Part shown: positions 1 through 10,039 of the stretch, piece by piece
Layout of the letters: every line of letters begins with the position of its first letter
How positions within the stretch are numbered: the first letter of the stretch is position 1
Assembly: GCF_002097535.1 (NCBI RefSeq)
Contig: NZ_CP020772.1
Span: forward strand, 1,798,001-1,862,000
DNA: 64,000 nucleotides
From: Halobacillus mangrovi
GTDB lineage: Bacteria > Bacillota > Bacilli > Bacillales > Halobacillaceae
Reading direction: 5' to 3'
Notes under the pieces: model-generated
What the model saw: the letters and a program-made list of their open reading frames with translations, nothing else
Databases searched by the model: none
What the model was told of the DNA's origin: nothing
Made by a program: the position numbers and the translations under genes

Positions 1-1152
1 AGAACGTATATCGGCGCAATGCCTGGGCGAATTATTCAAGGAATGAAACGTGCAGAAACGATCAATCCTGTGTTTTTATTGGATGAGATCGATAAGATGG
101 CAAGTGACTTTAGAGGTGATCCATCTTCTGCAATGCTGGAAGTGCTCGATCCTGAACAGAACGGAACATTCAGTGATCACTTTATCGAAGAACACTATGA
201 TCTTTCGAAAGTGATGTTTGTAGCTACTGCGAATAATATGGCATCTATTCCTGGGCCTTTAAGAGACCGTATGGAAGTCATCACGATTGCAGGTTACACA
301 GAAGTAGAGAAGCTGCACATCGCAAAAGAACACTTGCTTCCAAAACAAGTGAAGCAAAATGGCTTGAAAAAAGGCCAGCTTCAAATTCGTGACGAGGCTC
401 TGCTGAAACTGATTCGCAGATACACAAGAGAAGCAGGGGTGCGTGGGTTAGAGCGTGAGCTAGCCAGCCTTTGCCGTAAAGCAGCGAAGATTATCGTAGC
501 GGGTGAGAAGCAGAGAGTTATCGTTACAGAGAAACAGCTGGAAGAGCTGTTAGGACGCCCGAAATTCCGCTATGGGCAAGCAGAACTGGAAGACCAGGTG
601 GGAGCAGCCACCGGGCTAGCTTACACGACAGCAGGTGGAGATACGTTATCCATTGAAGTGTCCATCTATCCTGGGAAAGGCAACTTGACGCTGACCGGAA
701 AACTTGGAGACGTCATGAAAGAATCCGCTCAAGCGGCTTTCAGTTATATAAGATCCAGAGCGAAAGAGCTTCACATTGATGCTGATTTTGTAGAAAAGAA
801 CGATATTCACATCCACGTTCCTGAAGGGGCTACACCTAAAGATGGACCATCTGCCGGAATCACGATGGCTACAGCACTCGTGTCTGCTTTAACAGGTCGC
901 TCTGTAAGAAAAGAAGTCGGCATGACTGGAGAAATCACCTTGAGGGGCCGTGTGCTGCCAATTGGTGGGCTGAAAGAGAAATCGTTAAGTGCCCATAGAG
1001 CAGGATTGTCCAAAATCATCATTCCAGCAGACAATGAAAAAGATCTAGAGGATATTCCAGATAGCGTAAGGAAAGGGCTTACCTTTGTTCCGGTCAAGCA
1101 TTTGGATGAAGTTCTCAAACATGCGTTAGTGGAGGAAAAACATGAAAGTTAA
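1..1152 (+). CDS. lonA: ATP-dependent Lon protease, C-terminal part
   Basis: Partial gene: the frame is open from base 1, so the start and the N-terminal substrate-binding and Walker A parts lie before the window; 383 residues remain. Lon unfolds and degrades damaged and regulatory cytosolic proteins. Visible are the AAA+ Walker B segment (FLLDEIDKM, near bases 76-100), the sensor stretch VATANN, the small helical AAA+ subdomain, and the Ser/Lys protease domain. The catalytic serine lies in PKDGPSAG (bases about 838-858) and the catalytic lysine in IGGLKEK (about 961-980). The last 11 bases overlap ysxC, as in related Bacillaceae. The assignment is secure. Confidence 0.97.
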   Translation, partial: RTYIGAMPGRIIQGMKRAETINPVFLLDEIDKMASDFRGDPSSAMLEVLDPEQNGTFSDHFIEEHYDLSKVMFVATANNMASIPGPLRDRMEVITIAGYTEVEKLHIAKEHLLPKQVKQNGLKKGQLQIRDEALLKLIRRYTREAGVRGLERELASLCRKAAKIIVAGEKQRVIVTEKQLEELLGRPKFRYGQAELEDQVGAATGLAYTTAGGDTLSIEVSIYPGKGNLTLTGKLGDVMKESAQAAFSYIRSRAKELHIDADFVEKNDIHIHVPEGATPKDGPSAGITMATALVSALTGRSVRKEVGMTGEITLRGRVLPIGGLKEKSLSAHRAGLSKIIIPADNEKDLEDIPDSVRKGLTFVPVKHLDEVLKHALVEEKHES

Positions 1153-1729
1153 TACAGCTGACATTGTCATTAGTGCAGTCAGTAAAAAACAATATCCGAA
1201 AGCTCCTATCCCTGAGATTGCTCTAGCTGGAAGATCAAACGTTGGAAAATCATCATTCATTAATAAGATGATTCAACGTAAAAACCTTGCACGTACATCT
1301 TCAAAACCAGGGAAGACCCAGACATTGAATTTTTATATCATTAACGATCAATTCCATTTTGTAGACGTTCCTGGATATGGCTATGCTAAAGTTTCCAAAA
1401 AGGAACGTGAAAAGTGGGGCCAAATGATGGAGGAATATTTCTCTGAGCGAGAGCAGTTGCGTGCAACTGCTCTCATCATCGATATCCGCCATAAGCCTAC
1501 TGAAGATGATCAATTGATGTACGACTTCTTAAAACATTTTGGTCTTCCGGTAATGGTGATCGCGACAAAGCTGGATAAAATCAAAAAAGGTCAGCGTCAA
1601 AAACAGCTGAAATTGATTCAAGAGGTACTTGAGATGGAAGACGAAGATACCCTCATTCCTTTTTCTTCGGAAACAGGAGAGGGGAAAGATGTGGCATGGA
1701 GAACCATGCTATCTCACTTGAATCTATAA
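1142..1729 (+). CDS. ysxC: Ribosome biogenesis GTPase YsxC/EngB
   Basis: This 195-residue TrmE-Era-EngA-EngB-class GTPase is needed for late assembly of the 50S subunit in the cytosol. It shows the P-loop GRSNVGKSS near residues 31-39, the switch-II DVPGYG motif and the base-recognition TKLDK motif. Its length equals that of B. subtilis YsxC. The ATG follows GGAGGAAAAAC (1131-1141) inside the end of lonA. The 11-base overlap implies cotranscription and translational coupling with lonA. A strong terminator follows the stop codon. Confidence 0.96.
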   Translation: MKVNTADIVISAVSKKQYPKAPIPEIALAGRSNVGKSSFINKMIQRKNLARTSSKPGKTQTLNFYIINDQFHFVDVPGYGYAKVSKKEREKWGQMMEEYFSEREQLRATALIIDIRHKPTEDDQLMYDFLKHFGLPVMVIATKLDKIKKGQRQKQLKLIQEVLEMEDEDTLIPFSSETGEGKDVAWRTMLSHLNL

Positions 1730-1733
1730 AATG

Positions 1734-1767
1734 AAACCACTTCTTAACTAAGAAGTGGTTTTTTTAG
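1734..1767 (+). terminator. Intrinsic terminator after ysxC
   Basis: A perfect stem (AACCACTTCTT / AAGAAGTGGTT) with a 4-base loop is followed by a run of seven T. It ends the lonA-ysxC transcript. Confidence 0.92.
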
Positions 1768-1913
1768 TTTCCTATGGTTATAGAAGGGTTTGCATGTATG
1801 GACTATTTGAACCATTTTGAAGGATATACGTGCATTTATAAGGATTTTGGGCATAATACTGGACAAACCCAATGTTTTAAATGTATTTAGATATATTCAG
1901 TACGTTTTAAATT

Positions 1914-1942
1914 TTGGGAAAACTTTGAACAATCGATATAAT
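1914..1942 (+). promoter_or_regulatory. Probable sigma-A promoter of the amino-acid ABC importer
   Basis: TTGGGA (1914-1919), a 17-base spacer and a consensus TATAAT (1937-1942) lie about 60 bases before the binding-protein start. Nothing else is evident between the ysxC terminator and this gene. Confidence 0.65.
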
Positions 1943-2003
1943 TAAGAGTGTGACGTTTATTACGGCAATGTAACAATTTGATGAAGGGAAGGATTTGGAC
2001 TTT

Positions 2004-2843
2004 ATGAGAAAATGGTTATTCATGATCACTCTAAGTTTTCTAATGATCTTCACGCTTGCCGCCTGTGGCAGCAGTGATGAAGGTGAGAACACGTCGGGTG
2101 ATACAAACGATAGTGAAAATACATCAGAAGGTTCAGATGAATCCGGTTCTGAATACGATTTAGTTGAAGATGGGAAATTCACTTTTGCTGCTTCTGGTGA
2201 ATTCAAACCGTTCAGCATGACGAATGCAAGTGGAGAAATGACAGGCTTCGATATCGATGTTGCCAATGCAGTTGCTGAAGAATTAGGCTTAGAACCAGTT
2301 CAGAAGAAACAGAAGTTTGCTTCTATTGTAGAAGGCGTTAAAACCGGTCGTTTTGATGCTGCTGTAGCCAGCCACACGATTACAGAAGAACGTGCGAAGG
2401 AAGTAGATTTCTCAACTCCATATTACTATTCAGGAGCTCAAATCTTCACTAGACCCGATAGTGACATTGAAGCTCTAGAAGACCTTGAAGGTAAGGAAAT
2501 TGCCGTTTCCAAGGGGTCAACTTATAGTAAATTCGCTGAAGAGGTTACAGACAATATTAAAACATATGACAGTGACGTCGTTGCTTTGCAATCTCTTGCC
2601 AAAGGCCGTCATGATGCCGTAATCACTGACTTTTTGACAGGTAAAGAAGCTAAGGGGCAAGGCCTTGAAATTGAAGCTAAAAAAATGATTGAGCGCAGCG
2701 AACAAGCGGTTGCGGTTGCTAAAGGTAACGACAAACTTTTAGAAGATATCAATGCAGCTCTAGATAAACTTCGTGAAGATGGAACACTTGCTGAAATTAG
2801 TAAAGAATACTTTGGTGAAGATATTACAACGAAGCCAGAGTAA
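2004..2843 (+). CDS. Amino-acid ABC transporter substrate-binding lipoprotein
   Basis: This 279-residue lipoprotein of solute-binding family 3 captures a polar amino acid, perhaps glutamine, arginine or cystine, outside the membrane. The signal peptide ends in the lipobox TLAAC with Cys21 as the lipidated residue. An acidic, Ser-rich linker of about 30 residues follows, then the bilobed PBPb domain (FDIDVANAVAEELG, FDAAVASHTITEERA). The ATG at 2004 is chosen over an in-frame TTG at 1995 because the purine-rich ribosome site (1982-1992) would abut the TTG. It is the first gene of a binding protein-permease-ATPase set. Substrate cannot be told from sequence alone. Confidence 0.9.
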   Translation: MRKWLFMITLSFLMIFTLAACGSSDEGENTSGDTNDSENTSEGSDESGSEYDLVEDGKFTFAASGEFKPFSMTNASGEMTGFDIDVANAVAEELGLEPVQKKQKFASIVEGVKTGRFDAAVASHTITEERAKEVDFSTPYYYSGAQIFTRPDSDIEALEDLEGKEIAVSKGSTYSKFAEEVTDNIKTYDSDVVALQSLAKGRHDAVITDFLTGKEAKGQGLEIEAKKMIERSEQAVAVAKGNDKLLEDINAALDKLREDGTLAEISKEYFGEDITTKPE

Positions 2844-2859
2844 CATCAGACTTGAAGTC

Positions 2860-2890
2860 AAAAAGAGTGCGCATCCCGCGTACTCTTTTT
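2860..2890 (+). terminator. Hairpin between binding-protein and permease genes
   Basis: AAAAAGAGT pairs with ACTCTTTTT around a 13-base loop, with further G/C pairing possible inside. The T residues belong to the stem. This is more likely a partial terminator or mRNA-stabilising hairpin than a full stop, because the permease gene follows within 25 bases. Confidence 0.6.
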
Positions 2891-2913
2891 GCCATTAATG
2901 AGGAGTTGAAATC

Positions 2914-3579
2914 ATGTATTTGAATTTTATAGGATTCTGGGAAGCGCTTGTAAATAGCCGTGGAATCTTTATTGAAGCTGCCCAGATGACCTTGGCGCTG
3001 ACCGCTGTTTCTATTTTTATCGCAATCTTTATCGGTTTATTTTTTGCCTTATTAAAAATATCCAATATCAAAATTTTAGAATGGATCGCTAACACGTATA
3101 TTTACATTGTGCGCGGTACTCCACTTATTGTACAAATCTTCGTGTTTTACTATGGTTTGACGAACGTGTGGATGATCAGCGGTTTCTGGTCTGTTTCGTT
3201 AGGACTTGCCTTCCACAACGGAGCTTATATTGCAGAAATATTCAGAGGATCGATTCAATCGATCGGAAAAGGACAAACCGAGGCTGGTCGTTCACTGGGA
3301 ATGAGCCGATCCCTCACGATGCGCCGTATCATTTTGCCCCAAGCTTTTCGCAGAGCATTGCCTCCTTTAGGTAATCAGTTTATCATTGGTCTGAAAGATT
3401 CATCTCTAGCTGCGTTTATCGGCGTCTCAGAGATTTTCGCTGTCGCCACGACACAAGGGGCGAACACGTTCGACTATATGACCTGGTTGCTTGTGAGTGC
3501 TGTGTATTACCTCATCCTCGTATTCTTGCTAACGCTTGTAGTGAGCATGGTTGAGAAGAAAATGGCAGTGAGTGACTAA
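2914..3579 (+). CDS. Amino-acid ABC transporter permease (HisM family)
   Basis: This 221-residue integral membrane subunit of a polar-amino-acid importer has about five transmembrane segments. The first is near residues 20-50. The cytoplasmic EAA loop (EAGRSLGMSRSLTMRRIILP, near residues 125-145) docks to the ATPase. The GTPLIVQ motif typical of the HisM/GlnP branch is present. GAGGAG precedes the ATG. It sits between the binding protein and the ATPase, which completes a canonical three-gene importer. Confidence 0.93.
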   Translation: MYLNFIGFWEALVNSRGIFIEAAQMTLALTAVSIFIAIFIGLFFALLKISNIKILEWIANTYIYIVRGTPLIVQIFVFYYGLTNVWMISGFWSVSLGLAFHNGAYIAEIFRGSIQSIGKGQTEAGRSLGMSRSLTMRRIILPQAFRRALPPLGNQFIIGLKDSSLAAFIGVSEIFAVATTQGANTFDYMTWLLVSAVYYLILVFLLTLVVSMVEKKMAVSD

Positions 3580-3598
3580 CTAGAGGAGGAAATCGAGA

Positions 3599-4333
3599 TT
3601 GAGTAAAAATATGATCCAAGTCAATAAGTTAAATAAATATTTTGGTGATCTACACGTACTGAAAGATATCGACTTTAGCGTCGATGAGAATGAAGTTGTC
3701 GTCCTGATCGGAGCCAGTGGTTCTGGTAAAAGTACGATGCTTCGCTGTCTCAATTTCTTAGAAATGAAAAACAGTGGAGATATTTATATTAAAGGCAAGC
3801 AAGTCGACCCAAAAAAAGATAACCTGAATGATTACCGTCAAAAAGTAGGGATGGTGTTTCAGCACTTTAATTTATTTCCCCATAAAACAGTACTAGGAAA
3901 TGTTATGGAAGCTCCGACTCAGGTCAAGGGTATTTCTAAAGCTCAGGCGAAAAAAGATGGAAAACAGCTGCTTGAAAAAGTTGGCCTCGGGGAAAAAGCG
4001 GATGATTATCCATCTCGATTGTCCGGAGGTCAGAAGCAGCGTGTTGCGATTGCGCGAGCGTTGGCTATGAAACCTGAAATCATGTTATTTGATGAACCGA
4101 CTTCTGCTCTTGACCCTGAGCTTGTCGGCGAAGTGCTTCAAACGATGAAAGACCTCGCTCGAGAAGGGATGACAATGGTTGTCGTCACTCACGAAATGGG
4201 CTTTGCTCGCGAAGTGGCAGACCGTGTCGTCTATATGCATGACGGAAAAATTGTCGAAACGGGAGCACCTAAGGACATCTTCGAAAATCCAAAGGAAGAA
4301 AGAACACAGGCCTTCTTGAGCTCCATTTTATAA
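3599..4333 (+). CDS. Amino-acid ABC transporter ATP-binding protein (GlnQ family)
   Basis: This 244-residue nucleotide-binding subunit powers the importer from the cytosolic face. Walker A is GASGSGKST (near residues 37-45), the signature is LSGGQKQR, Walker B is IMLFDEP, and the switch histidine is in VVTHEM. The start is TTG at 3599, eight bases after AGAGGAGGA; the next ATG (3611) is too far from this site. The gene follows the permease by 19 bases and ends at a strong terminator. Confidence 0.94.
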   Translation: MSKNMIQVNKLNKYFGDLHVLKDIDFSVDENEVVVLIGASGSGKSTMLRCLNFLEMKNSGDIYIKGKQVDPKKDNLNDYRQKVGMVFQHFNLFPHKTVLGNVMEAPTQVKGISKAQAKKDGKQLLEKVGLGEKADDYPSRLSGGQKQRVAIARALAMKPEIMLFDEPTSALDPELVGEVLQTMKDLAREGMTMVVVTHEMGFAREVADRVVYMHDGKIVETGAPKDIFENPKEERTQAFLSSIL

Positions 4334-4337
4334 TAGT

Positions 4338-4368
4338 AAAACCCGCTATGACACATAGCGGGTTTTTT
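4338..4368 (+). terminator. Terminator after the ABC importer, probably bidirectional
   Basis: AAACCCGCTATG pairs with CATAGCGGGTTT around a 3-4-base loop, and TTTTTT follows. Flanking A runs mean it can also serve the minus-strand gene ending at 4377. Confidence 0.92.
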
Positions 4369-4376
4369 GCTGCCTG

Positions 4377-4856
4377 TTAATTTTTTTTAAGCATGTAAAA
4401 GCCGAATAGGATCAGTACGACAGGCCAGAACCTTTCGATCCACTGAAAAATCATTTGGATTGACGTGAACCAAGAAGGTGTAGTCGGTACAAGTAATGCA
4501 AATAAACCGAGTCCTACTAAGATAAGAGCAGGAATCAACCCCGACTTTGTCTTCTGATATCGTAATAGAATAGCGATGCCTATAATAAGGAGGTATACAC
4601 TCCAGTGGTCAATCCAAAAAGGAAAATGATTCAGGCCGTGAAAATGAATCCCAAAACCTAAAAGCAGAGCTCCTGTAAATATATTTGCATAATCTTTCGT
4701 AAGATAGCTATGTAACAAAAAAGCTACACCTACAATGATGAGCAGTGTAGGCCATGAGTAGAATTGGCTCAAAAAGGGAATATTGAATTGACGAATCAAA
4801 AAGTACAAACCCAATCCAACGAGTAAAAAGCCTGTGAGTGAGTTCTGTTTTTTCAT
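4377..4856 (-). CDS. Small polytopic membrane protein, LiaI/LiaF-TM-like (DUF5668 type)
   Basis: This 159-residue protein is almost wholly hydrophobic, with about six short transmembrane helices carrying repeated GLGLYFL / GIAILL / GLGLFALL patterns. Such repeats are typical of the LiaI-LiaF-like membrane domain family. It lacks the soluble C-terminal domain of LiaF. AAGGACGG precedes the ATG on the minus strand. It is monocistronic, convergent with the ABC importer and divergent from the heme operon. The cellular role is unknown; a cell-envelope stress link is only a family-level guess. Confidence 0.75.
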   Translation of the reverse strand: MKKQNSLTGFLLVGLGLYFLIRQFNIPFLSQFYSWPTLLIIVGVAFLLHSYLTKDYANIFTGALLLGFGIHFHGLNHFPFWIDHWSVYLLIIGIAILLRYQKTKSGLIPALILVGLGLFALLVPTTPSWFTSIQMIFQWIERFWPVVLILFGFYMLKKN

Positions 4857-5055
4857 TAAGAATCCCGTCCTTCTAACGTAAGAAAAATGTCCATTCCTTG
4901 CGAATTACCGCATGTTTTGGTATATTACAAACGGATTATAATTTTGTACTCGTTCTATAAAAATAGTAATGATGTCTGGGTCATATAACATTATCGTATC
5001 ATAACAGTTTCAAAATCTGTTCAAATTTTTACAGAAAAATTTATACGTTTACATG

Positions 5056-5070
5056 TTATAATGATTGATA
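5056..5070 (+). promoter_or_regulatory. Extended -10 promoter of hemA overlapping a PerR-box-like site
   Basis: TG-T-TATAAT places an extended -10 at 5054-5062, with a poor -35. Overlapping it, TTATAATGATTGATA matches the PerR box TTATAATnATTATAA perfectly in the left half and weakly in the right. In B. subtilis the hemAXCDBL operon is repressed by PerR, so control by peroxide and metal is likely here. The binding itself is inferred. Confidence 0.6.
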
Positions 5071-5107
5071 TGTGATAAGTCTGGAACGTTTAATGGGGGT
5101 AGATGTG

Positions 5108-6478
5108 ATGCACATTTTAGCTGTAGGTCTTAATTATAAAACAGCCCCTGTGGAAATTAGAGAAAAGCTTACATTCTCTGAACAACACGTCAATGAAGCA
5201 ATGGTTCAACTAAACGCCCGAAAAAGTGTGTTGGAGAATGTAATTATTTCTACATGCAATCGCACGGAAATTTTTGCAGTGGTCGACCAGCTGCATACAG
5301 GCCGTTATTACATTAAACAGTTTTTAGCTGACTGGTTTAATGTAGATAAAGATGAATTTTCTTCATTTCTTTCTTTTTATGAAACGGACGGTGCGATTGA
5401 ACATTTGCTGCGTGTAACTGCCGGTCTTGACTCGATGGTACTGGGAGAAACACAAATTCTGGGGCAGATGAAGCAATCCTTTATTCGTGCACAGGAAGCT
5501 GGGGCAACTGGCACGATTTTCAATCAATTGTTCAAACAATCCATTACAATGGCAAAAAAAGCACACAAAGAAACTGAAATTGGTGAAAATGCCGTTTCAG
5601 TAAGTTACGCTGCCGTGGAGTTGGCGCGTAAAATCTTCGGTGACTTGGTAAACAAACATATCGTCATTTTAGGTGCAGGAAAAATGGGTGAGCTTGCAGC
5701 CAAAAACTTGCATGGTTCTGGTGTGCGTAAAGTATCTGTAGTGAACCGTACTTTCTCTAAAGCTCAAATAGTGGCGGATCAATTTAATGGACAAGCGATG
5801 ACAATGGAGAATTTGGACACCGTACTTTCTGATGCAGATATTGTGATCAGTTCTACAGGTTCGAAAGATTATGTGATTACTCGTGATCGAATGGAGCCCA
5901 TTCATCGTAATCGAAAAGGAAAACCGCTTTTCTTTGTAGACATCGCCGTTCCAAGAGATCTCGATCCAGCTATGGAAAGTTTAGAGAGTGTATTCCTTTA
6001 CGATATTGATGATCTTCAAGGCATTGTAGATGCCAATCTCGCGATGCGCAAACAAGCAGCAGAAGAAATTGAAATAATGATTGAAGCGGAGATTGTAGAA
6101 TTCAAACAGTGGCTGCAGACGATTGGTGTAGTTCCTGTTATCTCTGCTTTAAGGTCTAAAGCGCTTGGAATTCAGGCTGAAACGATGAAGAGCATTGAGC
6201 GGAAGATGCCTGATTTAACCGATCGAGAGCGGAAAGTGCTTAGCAAACACACGAAGAGCATTATCAATCAAATGCTGAAGGATCCGATTCTTCAGGCGAA
6301 AGAATTAGCCGCACAGCCTGATTCTGAAGAAACATTACGCTTGTTTACAAAAATCTTTGGAATTGAAGAGCAAGTGGAAAATGAGATTGAGCAGCAGGAG
6401 AAAAAGCACACCGCTTCAAAGCACAATGAAGAAACCAGTGACTCTTTTCCTGTCATTAATTCGATTGCTCATTCATAA
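5108..6478 (+). CDS. hemA: Glutamyl-tRNA reductase
   Basis: This enzyme reduces glutamyl-tRNA(Glu) to glutamate-1-semialdehyde with NADPH, the first committed step of C5 heme synthesis. The protein has 456 residues. The catalytic Cys50 lies in STCNRTE; the NADPH-binding segment is [15 protein letters not shown] (near residues 183-197); a C-terminal dimerisation helix region follows. ATG 5108 is chosen because it fits the family N-terminus (MHILAVG) and has GGGGGT upstream. An in-frame GTG at 5072 would lie almost at the predicted transcription start. It leads the six-gene heme operon. Confidence 0.96.
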   Translation: MHILAVGLNYKTAPVEIREKLTFSEQHVNEAMVQLNARKSVLENVIISTCNRTEIFAVVDQLHTGRYYIKQFLADWFNVDKDEFSSFLSFYETDGAIEHLLRVTAGLDSMVLGETQILGQMKQSFIRAQEAGATGTIFNQLFKQSITMAKKAHKETEIGENAVSVSYAAVELARKIFGDLVNKHIVILGAGKMGELAAKNLHGSGVRKVSVVNRTFSKAQIVADQFNGQAMTMENLDTVLSDADIVISSTGSKDYVITRDRMEPIHRNRKGKPLFFVDIAVPRDLDPAMESLESVFLYDIDDLQGIVDANLAMRKQAAEEIEIMIEAEIVEFKQWLQTIGVVPVISALRSKALGIQAETMKSIERKMPDLTDRERKVLSKHTKSIINQMLKDPILQAKELAAQPDSEETLRLFTKIFGIEEQVENEIEQQEKKHTASKHNEETSDSFPVINSIAHS

Positions 6479-6492
6479 GGGTGGACGTCCCT

Positions 6493-7311
6493 ATGTTGGA
6501 TTTTAAATGGGTATACGAACTCATCTTATTACTTTATGGGCTAAGTTTAATTGGATATTTCATAGATTTTGTTCAGAATAACCGGAGGGCTAACCGAGTA
6601 GCCTTCTGGTTACTTAGTATGGTTTGGGGATTACAAACCTTTTTTTTATTGACCCAGGTTCTGATCAAAGAAAATTTTCCAATTATGACTGTCTATGACG
6701 GCCTGTACTTTTATGCATGGATACTTGTTACTTTTTCTTTACTTATCAACCGATTGTTCCGAGTTGATTTTCTAGTATTTTTTACAAATGTCGTCGGGTT
6801 TTTAGTGATGCTGATCCATCTAACGACGCGTGCACAGAATGATTTAAAAAACCAGGGTGTACAGCTCGTCAACGAAATGCTGGTTGTGCACATTAGTCTT
6901 GCTATTGTGTCTTACGGATTTTTCACCTTATCATTCATCTTTTCAATCATGTATCTGCTGCAGTATCGGTTACTCAAGCAGAAGAAATGGAATACAAAGC
7001 TGTTTCGCTTGGGTGACCTTACAAAACTCGATCACTTTTCTTATATCGCTGTCATTTTAGGAGTTCCTCTCTTGCTAATTGCGATTATTCTTGGGGTCAC
7101 ATGGGGGTACGTGTCTGCAGATGCATTTTACTGGTATGATTCTAAGACATTAGGCTCTCTTCTCGTATTGCTCGTCTATGTCGTTTACCTGACATTGAGG
7201 ATCGTGAAGGGATATCAGGGCCGGGTTATTTCCTTATTTAATTCTGCTGCTTTTTTATTTTTATTGATTAATTTCTTTTTGTTCGGTTCTTTATCGAACT
7301 TTCATTTCTAG
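6493..7311 (+). CDS. hemX: HemX, CcsA-like membrane protein controlling HemA level
   Basis: This 272-residue protein with about eight transmembrane helices belongs to the CcsA/CcmC cytochrome-c-assembly-like family. In B. subtilis HemX lowers the amount of HemA, and HemX-type proteins occur fixed between hemA and hemC. ATG 6493 is preferred to a GTG at 6481 because AAGGGTGGA (6477-6485) is correctly spaced only for the ATG. It begins 14 bases after hemA. Confidence 0.9.
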   Translation: MLDFKWVYELILLLYGLSLIGYFIDFVQNNRRANRVAFWLLSMVWGLQTFFLLTQVLIKENFPIMTVYDGLYFYAWILVTFSLLINRLFRVDFLVFFTNVVGFLVMLIHLTTRAQNDLKNQGVQLVNEMLVVHISLAIVSYGFFTLSFIFSIMYLLQYRLLKQKKWNTKLFRLGDLTKLDHFSYIAVILGVPLLLIAIILGVTWGYVSADAFYWYDSKTLGSLLVLLVYVVYLTLRIVKGYQGRVISLFNSAAFLFLLINFFLFGSLSNFHF

Positions 7312-7329
7312 TGTTGAGGAGGAAGTAGT

Positions 7330-8259
7330 GTGAGAAAGATCGTCATCGGTTCACGAAAGAGTAAACTAGCGATTACTCAAACAGAGTGGGTGATCGAACA
7401 ACTAAAAAACATTGATCCATCTTACGAATTCGAAATCAAACGAATCACGACAAAAGGGGATAAGATCCTCGATGTCACGTTATCAAAAGTCGGTGGAAAA
7501 GGCCTATTTATTAAAGAGATTGAGCAGGCTATGTATGATGGCGAGATCGATATGGCGGTTCATAGTATGAAAGATATGCCTGCTGTGGTTGCTGAAGGAC
7601 TGACAGTGGCTTCTGTACCGATAAGAGAAGACCATCGCGATGCGTTCGTATCGGAAGGAAATGTGCCTTTAAAGGATCTGCCTGAAGGTGCGATTGTCGG
7701 TACAAGCAGTCTGAGAAGAGGTTCTCAAATTAAGGCTGTAAGACCTGATCTGGAAATCAAATGGATCCGTGGAAATATCGATACACGTCTTCGTAAGCTT
7801 AAAGAGGAAGATTACGATGCGATTGTCCTCGCTGCTGCCGGCCTTAAACGAATGGGATGGGATGATAATGTCGTAACCGAATACCTTGAGCCTGATGTGT
7901 GTGTGCCTGCCGTAGGTCAAGGAGCATTAGCAATCCAGTGCCGGGAGAATGATTCAGAACTTCGAGACTATCTGATGAAGCTCAACCATGAGTACACGGC
8001 AACAACAGTGGCTGCAGAGCGTAAGTTCCTCCATGATCTGAATGGAGGCTGCCAAGTACCAATTGGTGGGTACGCTCATCGGAAAGGCGAAGAAATCATC
8101 CTGACTGCCCTCGTAGGTTCTCCTGACGGGAAAACGATCTTGCATGAAACGGTAAGCGGGACAGATCCGATTGCAGTCGGGAAGATGGCAGCTGATCGTT
8201 TGAAAGCCCAGGGAGCGCAGGAAATTGTTGATCGAGCTAAAGAGGAGTATGATCAATAA
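7330..8259 (+). CDS. hemC: Hydroxymethylbilane synthase (porphobilinogen deaminase)
   Basis: This 309-residue cytosolic enzyme polymerises four porphobilinogen units into hydroxymethylbilane. The N-terminal IGSRKSKLA motif, the active-site SMKDMP loop with its conserved Asp, and the cofactor-anchoring Cys in NGGCQVPIG are all present. The start is GTG at 7330 behind GAGGAGGAAG. Its stop codon overlaps the hemD start (TAATG), so the two are translationally coupled. Confidence 0.97.
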   Translation: MRKIVIGSRKSKLAITQTEWVIEQLKNIDPSYEFEIKRITTKGDKILDVTLSKVGGKGLFIKEIEQAMYDGEIDMAVHSMKDMPAVVAEGLTVASVPIREDHRDAFVSEGNVPLKDLPEGAIVGTSSLRRGSQIKAVRPDLEIKWIRGNIDTRLRKLKEEDYDAIVLAAAGLKRMGWDDNVVTEYLEPDVCVPAVGQGALAIQCRENDSELRDYLMKLNHEYTATTVAAERKFLHDLNGGCQVPIGGYAHRKGEEIILTALVGSPDGKTILHETVSGTDPIAVGKMAADRLKAQGAQEIVDRAKEEYDQ

Positions 8260-9032
8260 TGGAACCACTTGCGGGGAAGAGAGTGCTCGTTACACGAGGA
8301 AAGCCCCAGGCAAGTGCCTTTTCTGAACAAATCGAGAAGGCGGGAGGGGTCGCAATAGAAACCCCTCTCCTTACTTTTCAATTGAATGATACAAAGGAGA
8401 ATTATCATATTCTTACTAAACTTCACGACTATTCCTGGGTGTTTTTAACAAGCTCCAATGGCGTGAAGTTTTTTTTCGAGCTGCTGAGAAGAAAAGGTAT
8501 CAGTATTCCCGAAACCCTCCATTTTGCCATTATCGGTCAAAAAACAGAACGGATGCTTAAAGCCTTTGGTTATGAAGCAGATTTTAAGCCATCGATGTAC
8601 GATGCAAAAACAATGGGAGAAGAATTTTTTTCGCAATCGAATAATGAAGGACCGATTTTATATGTAAGAGGGAACCGCTCTCGGGACGTACTGCCTCATT
8701 TTTTTGAAAAAAAGCGGGTGTTTTTTCAATCCATCACTGTCTATGATACGCTACTATTGAAAGAGGGTAAGAATAAACTGTTGGACATGTTAAGGCGAGA
8801 AGAACTTGATGCGCTCACGTTCACAAGTCCTTCAACTATACAGGCTTATCAATCACTTGTGAAAGCAGCAGAATGGAACGGGAAGAACCTTCCATGCTTT
8901 TGTATAGGGCCGACAACCGCCGAAAAAGCTGAACAGTCAGGGTTTACAAATGTCTTCATTCCGGAGCAGTATACCATTGACCATATGGTTGAACAGATCA
9001 TCCAGTATTTTTGTGAAGAAGGGAAAAGATAA
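8259..9032 (+). CDS. hemD: Uroporphyrinogen-III synthase
   Basis: This 257-residue enzyme closes hydroxymethylbilane and inverts ring D to give uroporphyrinogen III. HemD sequences are poorly conserved, but the two-domain pattern is visible: [13 protein letters not shown] at the N-terminus, [12 protein letters not shown] near residue 65, [12 protein letters not shown] near residue 190 and [14 protein letters not shown] near residue 220. Its place between hemC and hemB settles the assignment. The ATG overlaps the hemC stop by one base. Confidence 0.93.
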   Translation: MEPLAGKRVLVTRGKPQASAFSEQIEKAGGVAIETPLLTFQLNDTKENYHILTKLHDYSWVFLTSSNGVKFFFELLRRKGISIPETLHFAIIGQKTERMLKAFGYEADFKPSMYDAKTMGEEFFSQSNNEGPILYVRGNRSRDVLPHFFEKKRVFFQSITVYDTLLLKEGKNKLLDMLRREELDALTFTSPSTIQAYQSLVKAAEWNGKNLPCFCIGPTTAEKAEQSGFTNVFIPEQYTIDHMVEQIIQYFCEEGKR

Positions 9033-9033
9033 A

Positions 9034-10011
9034 ATGCAAGATTTACAATTTAAACGTCACCGCCGCCTGCGTCGGACAGAATCAATGCGAGCGTTGGTAA
9101 GAGAGACTCATTTACGTACGGAAGATCTCATTTATCCAATTTTTGTAGTAGAAGGTGAAGGGATAAGAAAAGAAGTGCCTTCTATGCCAGGTGTCCATCA
9201 TGTTTCTCTCGACCACCTTACTGAGGAAATGAATGAACTTGTACGTCTAAATATTCGTTCCGTCATCGTATTTGGTGTCCCAGGAGAGAAAGATGAAGTA
9301 GGCAGCCAAGCGTATCATGAAGAAGGTATTGTTCAGCGAGCCATCCGTCAGATTAAAGAGGAAGTGCCATCCTTGACGGTTGTTGCAGATACATGTCTCT
9401 GCCAATATACAGATCACGGACATTGCGGAATTGTACGTGATGGAGATATTGCAAATGATGAATCATTAGAATACTTAACAAAAACAGCGGTAAGTCAAGC
9501 GGAAGCAGGAGCCGATATTATTGCTCCATCGAATATGATGGATGGGTTTGTTGCGGCCATTCGTCGAGGATTGGATGAAGCAGGATACAGCCAAATCCCG
9601 GTGATGTCCTATGCCGTGAAATATGCATCATCCTTTTACGGTCCATTCCGTGATGCTGCACATAGTTCCCCTCAATTCGGAGACCGCAGAGCTTACCAAA
9701 TGGACCCGTCTAATCGACTTGAAGCAATTAGAGAAGCGGAATCAGATGTAGAAGAAGGCGCTGATTTCTTAATTGTAAAACCTGCTCTTGCTTATCTAGA
9801 TATTATGAGAGAAGTAAAAGATCGGTTTAATCTTCCGCTCGTTGCTTACAATGTAAGCGGGGAATACTCCATGATCAAGGCAGCCGCGCAAAATGGCTGG
9901 GTCAATGAACAGGAAATCGTTCTTGAAAAATTGACATCCATGAAGCGTGCAGGAGCCGACCTGATTATTACTTACTTTGCAAAAGATGCAGCTAAATGGC
10001 TGAACCAATAA
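9034..10011 (+). CDS. hemB: Delta-aminolevulinic acid dehydratase (porphobilinogen synthase)
   Basis: This 325-residue enzyme condenses two 5-aminolevulinate molecules to porphobilinogen. The zinc-ligand cluster [11 protein letters not shown] (near residue 120), the Schiff-base lysines in SYAVKYAS and in [11 protein letters not shown], and the C-terminal substrate-binding region are present. ATG 9034 is one base after the hemD stop and matches the family N-terminus ([13 protein letters not shown]). The Cys-rich site indicates the zinc-dependent subgroup. Confidence 0.97.
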   Translation: MQDLQFKRHRRLRRTESMRALVRETHLRTEDLIYPIFVVEGEGIRKEVPSMPGVHHVSLDHLTEEMNELVRLNIRSVIVFGVPGEKDEVGSQAYHEEGIVQRAIRQIKEEVPSLTVVADTCLCQYTDHGHCGIVRDGDIANDESLEYLTKTAVSQAEAGADIIAPSNMMDGFVAAIRRGLDEAGYSQIPVMSYAVKYASSFYGPFRDAAHSSPQFGDRRAYQMDPSNRLEAIREAESDVEEGADFLIVKPALAYLDIMREVKDRFNLPLVAYNVSGEYSMIKAAAQNGWVNEQEIVLEKLTSMKRAGADLIITYFAKDAAKWLNQ

Positions 10012-10039
10012 TTGAATTGTTTAGAAAGGATGCGATGCT

